From VMCP01 sp964592635 (GTDB lineage: Bacteria; Bacteroidota; Bacteroidia; NS11-12g; UBA955), in NCBI GenBank assembly GCA_964592635.1, contig CAZQFZ010000091.1, positions 1-9,033 on the forward strand: a stretch of DNA of 9,033 nt, written 5' to 3'. The notes under the pieces were generated by a model that was not told where the DNA came from, did not search any database, and was given only the letters and a program-made list of their open reading frames with translations. The position numbers were made by a program, and so were the translations under genes. Positions 1 through 6,232 of the stretch are shown here, piece after piece; the stretch's first letter is position 1; each line of letters starts with the position of its first letter.

Positions 1-320
1 TGTTTTTACTGGGCACTACGAGGATTGAAAAAAAGTTAACGGGACACTACTGAAAAAAGAACTTAAATCTTCTCAGAATTACTATGCAGAAATCCATAGA
101 GGATATTAGGAGAAGGTATTTGATTGGGTCCAGTAATATGTTGCGAATAAAAATTAAACATTAATCAACGAGCATAAAGAACTTTATAAATACAAGAAAT
201 TGAAAATCTTCAAAAACAAGAAAGTGTTTTAACCAAAATGAAAAAACACCACTTAAATTACCCCATTCCCAGCACCCTATCTGCAAAAAAAAATGTACCA
301 CTATATCAGCACACGCTTTC
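1..320. other. Non-coding left edge, no gene recognised
   Basis: I see no convincing coding sequence here. A 61-residue minus-strand reading frame (161-346) overlaps the end of the DUF3179 gene, has no recognisable motif and is probably chance. The first 60 bases contain two imperfect copies of a short motif, GGGCACTAC at 11-19 and GGGACACTAC at 41-50, each followed by a TGAAAAAAAG-like run. The stretch may be the edge of a decayed mobile element, but no transposase is visible. The rest is AT-rich spacer containing a weak hairpin, listed separately. Confidence 0.5.
224..249 (-). terminator. Weak AT-rich hairpin downstream of the DUF3179 gene
   Basis: GTGTTTT (224-230) and AAAACAC (243-249) form a 7-bp stem with a 12-base loop. 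Read on the minus strand, the stem is followed by a T-rich stretch. It lies about 70 bases beyond the DUF3179 stop, so it could end that transcript. The stem is AT-rich and short, so this is a weak candidate. Confidence 0.25.
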
Positions 321-1415
321 TCATTTCCCCTTACGAAACTGATCAAAACTATGCCTAAACTCCTGATGCGATTCTACCTTCTCGCTTACAGAAAACAATT
401 TTAATAGGTTTCCAGAATTCACATCCCCGTCACTCATCCCCTCAGGAAGAACAAACGCAATCAAACTCTTCTTGTTCGTGGTTCCAATAACCATCCTCTT
501 ACCCCCCACAGTATCAAACAACCATCCTCTCCTCTCAATTTCCTCCCATGAATAACTGCGAATCTCCCTCCCATAACGAATCCATGCCACCCAGTTTTTA
601 GCATGTCCCATATCCTTTTTTCTATTCAATAATCCCGATTGAATAGAACCATCATCAAACGATTTCAAATCATTATATTCTTGAGTAAAAGCGGAATCCT
701 CTTGCAAAATCCAACTTTCAGGATGCAAAGTCAACCACTCCCCCAACGTAGTTTGAACCGAAGGTATAGTTTCCCATTTTTCACCCTTTCTTTCACCAAT
801 AACCGCTTCACCCGTTGCTTGTTGCCACCACGATTGGGTTGTTTCATCCTCAAACATAGCATTGAAATGATCCATCCCTACCAACCTAAATCGCTCCAAT
901 TTCCCTTCTTTTTGGGGATGTTTATACACCATTCCCGTTCTGCAAACAGAACAATACGTAGCAAAAATAGGAGCTCTCTTCTCCAATGTATCAATTACTT
1001 GATGGTGATGTGCCAAAATATTCACCGGATACGCTCGAAATATGCCGTTTTGCTCTACCCCTAAAACCAATCGATCGGATTCTATCTTATTTCGTTCTGA
1101 TTTTTCCCAAAGAGTAGTGTTCATGGTTAAAAACATCGTATCGGCACTCATGGGGAAGTTGGTCATATAGGTCGACACAGCAATTAAAATCAGCAACATC
1201 AAACTGCTAATTCTGAATCTCGGCCATACACGCGTAAAAAAGACCGCAATCAAAACAATGAATAACACTCGAATCACCCATCGATATAGGTACAATCCAA
1301 ATGCCCATTCCAACGAGTTTACTTTTTGACTGCCTGGCATAGGCATTATGAAATACACCCGAAGCCATTCATAAACAATGAAAGCAATTGCCGACAGAAA
1401 CCAAATTTTGCGCAT
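321..1415 (-). CDS. DUF3179 domain-containing membrane protein
   Basis: The product has 364 residues. The N-terminal 90 residues are hydrophobic, with about three membrane-spanning segments (roughly residues 3-25, 42-62 and 69-86). The rest, about 110-364, resembles the DUF3179 family. Seen in the sequence are a FRAYPVNIL stretch (126-134), the family's cysteine motif YCSVCRTG (154-161; usually YCPLC-like), a RLVGMDHFNAMF block (177-188) and WWQQATGEAVIG (196-207). The family has no established biochemical role, and the CxxC pair (C155, C158) could be redox-active or bind metal. The start is ATG; a near-consensus -7 element (TAAGGTTG) ends 7 bases before it. It is divergent from the M48 protease gene and shares a 122-bp intergenic region with it. 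No damage is seen. Family assignment is fairly sure; function is unknown. Confidence 0.85.
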   Translation of the reverse strand: MRKIWFLSAIAFIVYEWLRVYFIMPMPGSQKVNSLEWAFGLYLYRWVIRVLFIVLIAVFFTRVWPRFRISSLMLLILIAVSTYMTNFPMSADTMFLTMNTTLWEKSERNKIESDRLVLGVEQNGIFRAYPVNILAHHHQVIDTLEKRAPIFATYCSVCRTGMVYKHPQKEGKLERFRLVGMDHFNAMFEDETTQSWWQQATGEAVIGERKGEKWETIPSVQTTLGEWLTLHPESWILQEDSAFTQEYNDLKSFDDGSIQSGLLNRKKDMGHAKNWVAWIRYGREIRSYSWEEIERRGWLFDTVGGKRMVIGTTNKKSLIAFVLPEGMSDGDVNSGNLLKLFSVSEKVESHQEFRHSFDQFRKGK

Positions 1416-1422
1416 AATACTA

Positions 1423-1457
1423 CAACCTTAAAACATGAATTCTGGATAAATTACCAA
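1423..1457 (-). promoter_or_regulatory. Possible Bacteroidota-type promoter for the DUF3179 gene
   Basis: On the minus strand, TAAGGTTG (1430 down to 1423) matches the Bacteroidota -7 consensus TAnnTTTG at all but one fixed position and ends 7 bases before the ATG. A TTG at 1457-1455 would be the -33 element, with a 24-base spacer, slightly longer than usual. Weak on its own; it gains some support from the same arrangement at two other genes in this window. Confidence 0.2.
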
Positions 1458-1500
1458 AATAATGGTTCAAAACAAACATTTTCTATTGTTTTATTATTAA

Positions 1501-1531
1501 TTGAAAACAAATCCTATATTGGTTAATTTTG
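1501..1531 (+). promoter_or_regulatory. Candidate Bacteroidota promoter (TTG-N20-TAATTTTG) for the M48 protease gene
   Basis: TTG at 1501-1503, a 20-base spacer and TAATTTTG at 1524-1531 match the Bacteroidota -33/-7 promoter consensus (TTG, then TAnnTTTG) at every fixed position. Only six bases separate the -7 element from the ATG at 1538. Transcription would therefore begin almost at the start codon, giving a leaderless or nearly leaderless mRNA. AT-rich sequence makes chance matches common, so confidence is moderate. Confidence 0.4.
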
Positions 1532-1537
1532 AATTTT

Positions 1538-3055
1538 ATGAAATTATCTCTTCGTTTTGGTTTGACTCTGATGTCTATTTTTTGCTACCAAAATTCAATC
1601 GCGCAATTATTTAAACCCTATTATATTCACGCCGATCTTGTTCTATCCAATCACCTGCAACAACAATGGAAAGCAACATCAAAAAATGTACGCGTATTTG
1701 AAATTGTTTACAACGATGATGAGCTGCCTTCTTATGCCGTTTGTGTAAGACCAAATCAGCAGGACTCCGAGATCCTGGTGCCCATGTCCACATTCCCATA
1801 CGCCGAAGTTCAACCTGCCAATCTGAATGCATTTTGGGTACTAAAAGCCATGCAAGCCGGCCTCTATCTTCAGGATTTGCAAACTCCCAAAGATCAAATT
1901 ATCAAACGCAATGAATTACTACGAAAAATTCAAGCCAGCAATTGGGGCAAATTTTATGAAACAAATGTAGAACCCTACAATCAAGCTTATTTGAGCGGAT
2001 TACTCAATCGACTAGTTCCCAAAAAAATCCAAGACGGTAGAAATATCCTTTTCAGAATCAAATTATATCAATCCATCGAACCTAATGCTTATGCTTTTGC
2101 CGATGGAACCATCGTAATTAGCAGTGGTATGCTTGCCATTATGTCGTCTGAAAATGAACTTATTTGTGTACTCGCACATGAAGTGAGCCATATTGTTTTA
2201 GGACATTCTCTCTCGGCAGAAATCTACAACATGGAGACAATTGAAAAGCAATACAGCCAATATTTTAAGGAATTAATGGAAAAGCACCAACAAGGCATTA
2301 CGCTAACCTATAACCAACAAAAAGATTTATGGACCCATATTCAACGGATTTGGAGTAATAATTATTCCCGACAATTGGAAGCACAAGCCGATAAAATTGC
2401 CCTCGATTTCCTCAAATTCACTGGTATCAGCGAATGTTATGCCTTAAAAATGTTTCAATCCCTAAAAAAACAAAACGATTTGATTCAAGGCTGGTATGCA
2501 CATGTGTACAATGACCCCGAAAATTTAAACAGCAGCCATCCCTCTTTGGATGAAAGAATAAAGCAAATCAAAATAAGCTCTACTGATTGCAATAAATTGG
2601 GTTACGACTTTAAATACAACCAGTGGGTAAATCCCATTGCTCGAAATGTTTCAATTTATGAATTTTTAGGTGCATTGAGCAACACACAGTATTCCACAAA
2701 CGAAAATTTATCCCATACCATAGAGCTGATGGATTCCGTTTCTAAGCGTACTCAGCTCCCCTCAGATTATGCTATTTTAATTGAAATGCTTTGTAAAATT
2801 CCCGGTTACGAAACACTATTGCAATCAAAGTTGATTGCTTATAAAAACTCAATATCCAATAACACTTCCGATATAGATCAAATCGTATATCAACGAATTC
2901 TCATACTTTCTAATCTATATTTGGGAATTACTAACAATTCCGATTTGATTGCGAAATACAAAAAATCTATTTCAAATCTTCCCAACGATCAAACTATAAA
3001 TCATCCGTTTATAATCTCCAAACAAGCGGAACTCCACTGGATTAACGGATTGTAA
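1538..3055 (+). CDS. Exported M48-family zinc metalloprotease
   Basis: The product has 505 residues. Residues 1-22 form a signal peptide (hydrophobic core GLTLMSIF, likely cut near A22/Q23), so the protein is probably periplasmic. The protease domain spans roughly residues 130-345. It contains the zinc-binding HExxH motif in LAHEVSHIVLGH (H214, E215, H218), the third ligand in RQLEAQADKIALDFL (E281, the ExxAD element) and the family's SSHPSLDERI block (332-341). This is the layout of BepA/YfgC-like and Oma1-like M48 peptidases, which act in envelope protein quality control. The last 160 residues match nothing I recognise; BepA-type proteins carry TPR repeats there, but I cannot confirm these. 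I chose ATG 1538 over an in-frame TTG at 1529 because the signal peptide begins there. Substrate unknown. Confidence 0.9.
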   Translation: MKLSLRFGLTLMSIFCYQNSIAQLFKPYYIHADLVLSNHLQQQWKATSKNVRVFEIVYNDDELPSYAVCVRPNQQDSEILVPMSTFPYAEVQPANLNAFWVLKAMQAGLYLQDLQTPKDQIIKRNELLRKIQASNWGKFYETNVEPYNQAYLSGLLNRLVPKKIQDGRNILFRIKLYQSIEPNAYAFADGTIVISSGMLAIMSSENELICVLAHEVSHIVLGHSLSAEIYNMETIEKQYSQYFKELMEKHQQGITLTYNQQKDLWTHIQRIWSNNYSRQLEAQADKIALDFLKFTGISECYALKMFQSLKKQNDLIQGWYAHVYNDPENLNSSHPSLDERIKQIKISSTDCNKLGYDFKYNQWVNPIARNVSIYEFLGALSNTQYSTNENLSHTIELMDSVSKRTQLPSDYAILIEMLCKIPGYETLLQSKLIAYKNSISNNTSDIDQIVYQRILILSNLYLGITNNSDLIAKYKKSISNLPNDQTINHPFIISKQAELHWINGL

Positions 3056-3088
3056 TTTTTCCTTTTTCGGGGGATTGAAATCCTGGCC

Positions 3089-3216
3089 AAACTTTTTTGG
3101 ATCGTACTATTTACCACCACAATCAATTCTAATTACTCAGCTAAAACTTTTTTGGATCGTACTATTTACCACCACAATCAATTCTAATTACTCAGCTAAA
3201 ACTTTTTTGGATCGTA
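3089..3216. repeat. 55-bp direct tandem repeat, about 2.3 copies
   Basis: Two identical 55-bp units occupy 3091-3145 and 3146-3200. A third, partial copy of 16 bases (3201-3216) follows, and two matching bases precede the first. Each unit begins ACTTTTTTGGATCGTA and ends CTCAGCTAAA. The array fills most of the spacer between the M48 gene and the cyclase-dioxygenase fusion and ends 18 bases before the fusion's ATG, so any promoter for the fusion must lie in or beside it. I see no clear TAnnTTTG element inside the unit. The unit length equals that of the exact duplication flanking the assembly gap at 5500-5599, so an assembly artefact is possible. Confidence 0.95.
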
Positions 3217-3234
3217 ATTGGTTATTTAAAATCA

Positions 3235-5280
3235 ATGAAAACCAAAAACTTACACCCGGATAAATTTGATTTGGTTTTCATTGGGATGGGTGCCGCAAAT
3301 TCATTGCTTTTTTTGCATTTATCTCGAAACGGTCAACTTCAACAAAAACGAATTGCCATTTTTGAACCAGATTCTAAGCAATCCAACGATCGAACATTCT
3401 GCTTTTGGAGCACCGAAAAAGAAATCAGCCAACTAAATCTTAACCATCTGATTTCCAAACAATGGGAATACGCCACCGCTGGATTCAAAATTCAAGAATC
3501 TATTCACCCTTACACATATTACCACATTTCAGGAATTGATTTATACGAAGCCACGAAATTCGAAATAAAGCAATACCACGTTCAATACTTTCATGAATTA
3601 GTTGCTAATGAGCAAATTACCATTTCCAATAACCCAATAACACCACACAGCAACTCCTCGAATTCACTCATAATTCATACAGACAATTCATGGATACAAA
3701 CTCCAGTAATATTCGACAGTCGTCCTCCGCAATTTAATTCTCCGAATAAAAATGAAGTATTTATGCTTCAAAGTTTCTATGGCTGGACCATTGAAACCGA
3801 AAATCCCGTATTTGAAACTCATTCATTTGTAATGATGGATTTTTCCATCCCACAAAATAACTCTACGCAATTCCTTTACATTCTTCCCTTCAAGGAAAAC
3901 CAAGCACTGGTGGAAATTACCGCATTTCATCAAAATCCAATTACCCAAAAACAAGCCGAATCCATTTTAGAGCGTGAGATCAATAAAAAGTTCGGTAAAT
4001 TCAGCATATCTGCTCACGAAACAGGGATAATTCCCATGGCTACAAGCAGCATAAAACACGGAATCCAGCATCCATTTTACTTCCAAACAGGTGCGCGCGC
4101 AGGCAACATCAAACCAAGTACTGGATATTCGTTCTTAAAAAGTGCAAACCACGCCATAAAAATTGGGCAGAAACTTACAAATCCACCAAAAAAGGAGTCG
4201 ATTCGATACAAATTCACCCAAAAATCCAATGATTATCTAACCGAAACCAAATCCCGGTTTGGATTTTACGACCGACTTCTGCTCTCCATACTGAACCAAC
4301 ATCCCCAAAAAGGGAAATCGATTTTTGAATCCTTATTTCAATCCAATTCCATTGCGGAAGTCATCACTTTTCTAAGAGAGGAGTCCCGAGGCATTCAGGA
4401 AATCAAACTACTCTTCAGTTTGCCCCTAGTACCCTTTTTAACGGCCGCATTCCGCGATATTTTGTACCGAATTCCTTGGAAATCTCTCCTTCCCCTGCTC
4501 ATCACGATCCTACTCTATGTTTTCAACCTATTTCAAATCAATGAATTGGGCTTAGGAGTACTTTTATTGGGACTGCTAATTGTAGGAATTCCACACGGCG
4601 CAGTGGACCATTTATTGAATAGCGAAAACAAATCAGCAAATATAACACCTTCATTTATAACAAATTACTTATTAAAAATGGGGTTCATGGGCGTAATTTG
4701 GTGGATAAATCCGAACATCGCGATCGGGGTATTCTTGCTGTACTCCGCATGGCATTTCGGTGAAACTGAATTCAATCATTTTAGTTTCGTTAGTTTTTTT
4801 TGGGGACTATCGGTTCTGGGATTTTTCCTCTTTTCGCACCCAGAGGAACTCAATAAAATTCTTCAACAAATGTCAGTAAAGACCATAGATTTTAATTTTC
4901 AAGGGGCGTTTTACGTTTCGGCAGGAGTTTTAATATTTTGCCAACTGCATCGAGGTATTGATCGACTCTGGGAAATTATCTGGATGTTCTTGGCATTAAA
5001 ACTATCGCTTTTGGAGGGATTTGGATTGTATTTTGTTTTCAGTCACAGCATAAAAAGTGCTTTGGATATTTTGAGGGAATACAAATCTTCGGTTGCAGAA
5101 CTTTACAAACTTGCACTGCCTTTTAGCATGGGTGCTTACATGATGCTGGGAGGTTTTTACTATTTCAACTTCTGGCATTCCCCCGGAATGACTGGATTGT
5201 TTTTTATTTTTCTTTCCTGTATTAGCTTTCCGCATGTCTTTGCAATGCACAAATTCTACGGAAGCAGGCAATTGAAATGA
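3235..5280 (+). CDS. Lycopene beta-cyclase / Brp-Blh beta-carotene 15,15'-dioxygenase fusion
   Basis: The product has 681 residues and two enzyme modules. Residues 10 to about 408 form a CrtY-type FAD-dependent lycopene cyclase, with the dinucleotide-binding GMGAAN (17-22), acidic E44, NDRTFCFW (51-58), FDSRP (160-164), FYGWTIET (181-188), MDF (201-203), FLYILPF (213-219), GARAGNIKPSTGYSF (286-300) and FGFYDRLLLSIL (342-353). Residues from about 415 to 681 form a polytopic membrane domain of the Brp/Blh family, with GIPHGAVDHLL (451-461), WHFGETEF (506-513), FSHSIKSA (602-609) and FPHVFAMHKFY (665-675). Each half is close to the length of the free-standing enzyme. Predicted role: cyclise lycopene to beta-carotene, then split it to retinal at the inner membrane, supplying a rhodopsin. 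The reading frame is uninterrupted across the junction. One expected iron-ligand histidine appears to be S608. The stop codon lies inside the 70-bp tandem array. Domain assignments are strong; activity is inferred. Confidence 0.9.
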   Translation: MKTKNLHPDKFDLVFIGMGAANSLLFLHLSRNGQLQQKRIAIFEPDSKQSNDRTFCFWSTEKEISQLNLNHLISKQWEYATAGFKIQESIHPYTYYHISGIDLYEATKFEIKQYHVQYFHELVANEQITISNNPITPHSNSSNSLIIHTDNSWIQTPVIFDSRPPQFNSPNKNEVFMLQSFYGWTIETENPVFETHSFVMMDFSIPQNNSTQFLYILPFKENQALVEITAFHQNPITQKQAESILEREINKKFGKFSISAHETGIIPMATSSIKHGIQHPFYFQTGARAGNIKPSTGYSFLKSANHAIKIGQKLTNPPKKESIRYKFTQKSNDYLTETKSRFGFYDRLLLSILNQHPQKGKSIFESLFQSNSIAEVITFLREESRGIQEIKLLFSLPLVPFLTAAFRDILYRIPWKSLLPLLITILLYVFNLFQINELGLGVLLLGLLIVGIPHGAVDHLLNSENKSANITPSFITNYLLKMGFMGVIWWINPNIAIGVFLLYSAWHFGETEFNHFSFVSFFWGLSVLGFFLFSHPEELNKILQQMSVKTIDFNFQGAFYVSAGVLIFCQLHRGIDRLWEIIWMFLALKLSLLEGFGLYFVFSHSIKSALDILREYKSSVAELYKLALPFSMGAYMMLGGFYYFNFWHSPGMTGLFFIFLSCISFPHVFAMHKFYGSRQLK

Positions 5281-5479
5281 CTATGAATTGATTTACTTCA
5301 GTACATTCACTGCGATGCACAAATTCTATGGAAGCAGGCAATTGAAATGACTATGAATTGATTTACTTCAGTACATTCACTGCGATGCACAAATTCTACG
5401 GAAGCAGTCAATTGAAATAACTATGAATTGATTTACTTCAGTATATTCACTGCGATGCACAAATTCTACGGAAGCAGTC
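5241..5479. repeat. 70-bp tandem repeat array covering the fusion gene's 3' end
   Basis: Units lie at 5241-5310, 5311-5380, 5381-5450 and a partial 29-base unit at 5451-5479. They differ by a few single-base changes (TGCAATG/TGCGATG, TACGG/TATGG, CAGGC/CAGTC, AATGA/AATAA, GTACATT/GTATATT). The first unit contains the last 13 codons and stop of the cyclase-dioxygenase gene, so later full units carry an untranslated copy of the coding end (ATG CAC AAA TTC through a stop). The final unit supplies the last codons of the convergent gene. The array runs into the assembly gap, so its true copy number is unknown. I see no strong hairpin in the unit. Confidence 0.95.
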
Positions 5480-5499
5480 GGTAGGATTCAATATTGAAA
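5445..5499 (+). repeat. Left copy of an exact 55-bp duplication at the assembly gap
   Basis: These 55 bases end exactly at the first N and are identical to 5600-5654, which begins exactly after the last N. They include the partial last unit of the 70-bp array and the final codons of the convergent minus-strand gene. This is what two contig ends sharing a 55-base overlap look like when they are joined by a fixed-length spacer. Confidence 0.9.
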
Positions 5500-5599
5500 N
5501 NNNNNNNNNNNNNNNNNNNNNNNNNNNNNNNNNNNNNNNNNNNNNNNNNNNNNNNNNNNNNNNNNNNNNNNNNNNNNNNNNNNNNNNNNNNNNNNNNNN
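5500..5599. other. Assembly gap of exactly 100 Ns
   Basis: One hundred consecutive Ns, the customary placeholder for a gap of unknown size. It falls at the end of the 70-bp tandem array, and both flanks carry the same 55 bases. The real sequence here may be shorter than drawn (contigs simply overlapping) or may contain further repeat units. Confidence 0.99.
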
Positions 5600-5654
5600 A
5601 TTCACTGCGATGCACAAATTCTACGGAAGCAGTCGGTAGGATTCAATATTGAAA
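5600..5654 (+). repeat. Right copy of an exact 55-bp duplication at the assembly gap
   Basis: Identical to 5445-5499. It contains the stop codon and last eleven codons of the minus-strand gene that ends at 5621, so this copy belongs to real coding sequence. The left copy is probably the same locus read from the other contig. Confidence 0.9.
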
Positions 5655-6073
5655 CCCGTGCGATTATCGCCTCGGAATGTAATTTGAACATCTACCGAGG
5701 TTTTCCCTTTAACTTCTTTCTTACACTGATTATAAAGAGCTTCCGACATAAAAAAGCAACCTCGATAATCTGGTTTTTCAATAAAGACAATATCCACTTG
5801 ATTGAATCCTTTAGGAGGCAAACAGGATGGCGTTGTTGCAGCAACTGCGCTGCTACCCTGTGGAATGAGACCGCTGCCAGCTGGACCTACACTAGAGACC
5901 CCAACGCTGCGATTTTGAGCACTTAAGTTTAATCGAACATTTTTAATTGTAACCATACGCCCGTTATAACGAGCTGGGTTTTCGGCAAATATTCCTCCAG
6001 AAATGGCCATTTGACTGAAGCTATCACACACAATCCCTAAAGTAAGTACCAAAATCAACACCAGTTTTTTCAT
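5621..6073 (-). CDS. Small secreted protein of unknown function
   Basis: The product has 150 residues. I do not recognise the family. Residues 1-20 are a signal peptide (MKKLVLILVLTLG, then CDSFSQ), probably cut just before Q21; C16 does not sit in a good lipobox. After it come ENPARYNGRMVTIKNV (31-46), which resembles the first strands of an OB-fold-like domain, a Gly/Ser/Ala-rich linker (about 56-82), and a second block with C84, C106 and C117 ending FNIESYRLLP. I chose ATG 6073 rather than an in-frame TTG at 6121 because the signal peptide starts there. AGGAG abuts this ATG with no spacer, so it is unlikely to serve as a normal ribosome-binding site. The gene converges on the cyclase-dioxygenase fusion, and its last codons lie in repeat sequence next to the assembly gap. 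The OB-fold idea is weak. Confidence 0.75.
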   Translation of the reverse strand: MKKLVLILVLTLGIVCDSFSQMAISGGIFAENPARYNGRMVTIKNVRLNLSAQNRSVGVSSVGPAGSGLIPQGSSAVAATTPSCLPPKGFNQVDIVFIEKPDYRGCFFMSEALYNQCKKEVKGKTSVDVQITFRGDNRTGFNIESYRLLP

Positions 6074-6081
6074 CTCCTTGT

Positions 6082-6109
6082 CAAATCTAAAATCAAGGAA
6101 CGATATCAA
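6082..6109 (-). promoter_or_regulatory. Candidate Bacteroidota promoter (TTG-N17-TAGATTTG) for the small secreted protein
   Basis: On the minus strand, TTG (6109-6107), a 17-base spacer and TAGATTTG (6089-6082) match the Bacteroidota promoter consensus at all fixed positions. The -7 element ends eight bases before the ATG at 6073, which implies a leader of only a few bases. This also supports ATG 6073 as the start, since the TTG alternative at 6121 lies upstream of the promoter. Confidence 0.45.
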
Positions 6110-6163
6110 AAACCATGCCAACTATATAAAATGTCCGGTTATCATCTACGGATTACATAGAAA

Positions 6164-6210
6164 AGTTGCAGTCGGCCCCCCTGTTAAATAAATTGGCACC
6201 CACTGCAACT
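6164..6210 (-). terminator. Inverted repeat followed by a T-run, likely terminator of the LamG gene
   Basis: AGTTGCAGT (6164-6172) and ACTGCAACT (6202-6210) are perfect 9-base inverted copies separated by 29 bases. Read on the minus strand, the second arm runs into TTTT, as in intrinsic terminators, and the stem can be extended by a G-U and an A-U pair. It lies 23 bases beyond the stop of the LamG/T9SS gene and upstream of the small secreted gene's promoter, so it would separate the two transcription units. The long loop is unusual. Confidence 0.5.
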
Positions 6211-6232
6211 CTACAAACTACTGCCAAGAGGA

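Noticed and set aside
639..1064. A 141-codon plus-strand frame opposite the DUF3179 gene
   Set aside because: It is antisense to a well-supported gene, with no motif or signal of its own.
1611..1832. A 73-codon minus-strand frame
   Set aside because: It lies antisense within the M48 protease gene and has no distinguishing feature.
3075..3263. A 62-codon plus-strand frame upstream of the fusion gene
   Set aside because: It starts at a TTG and consists almost wholly of the translated 55-bp tandem repeat; it also overlaps the start of the fusion gene in another frame.
5002..5271. An 89-codon minus-strand frame
   Set aside because: It is the opposite strand of the conserved C-terminal dioxygenase region, with no recognisable protein features.
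5241..5479. CRISPR array
   Set aside because: The 70-bp units abut directly with no unique spacers, so this is a plain tandem repeat.
6071..6078. AGGAG as a Shine-Dalgarno site for the small secreted gene
   Set aside because: It touches the ATG with no spacer, so it could not pair with the ribosome in the normal way for that start.
6131..6150. TGTCCGGTTATCATCT as an insertion-element end
   Set aside because: It has no inverted partner or target duplication nearby and no transposase; the resemblance is too slight.
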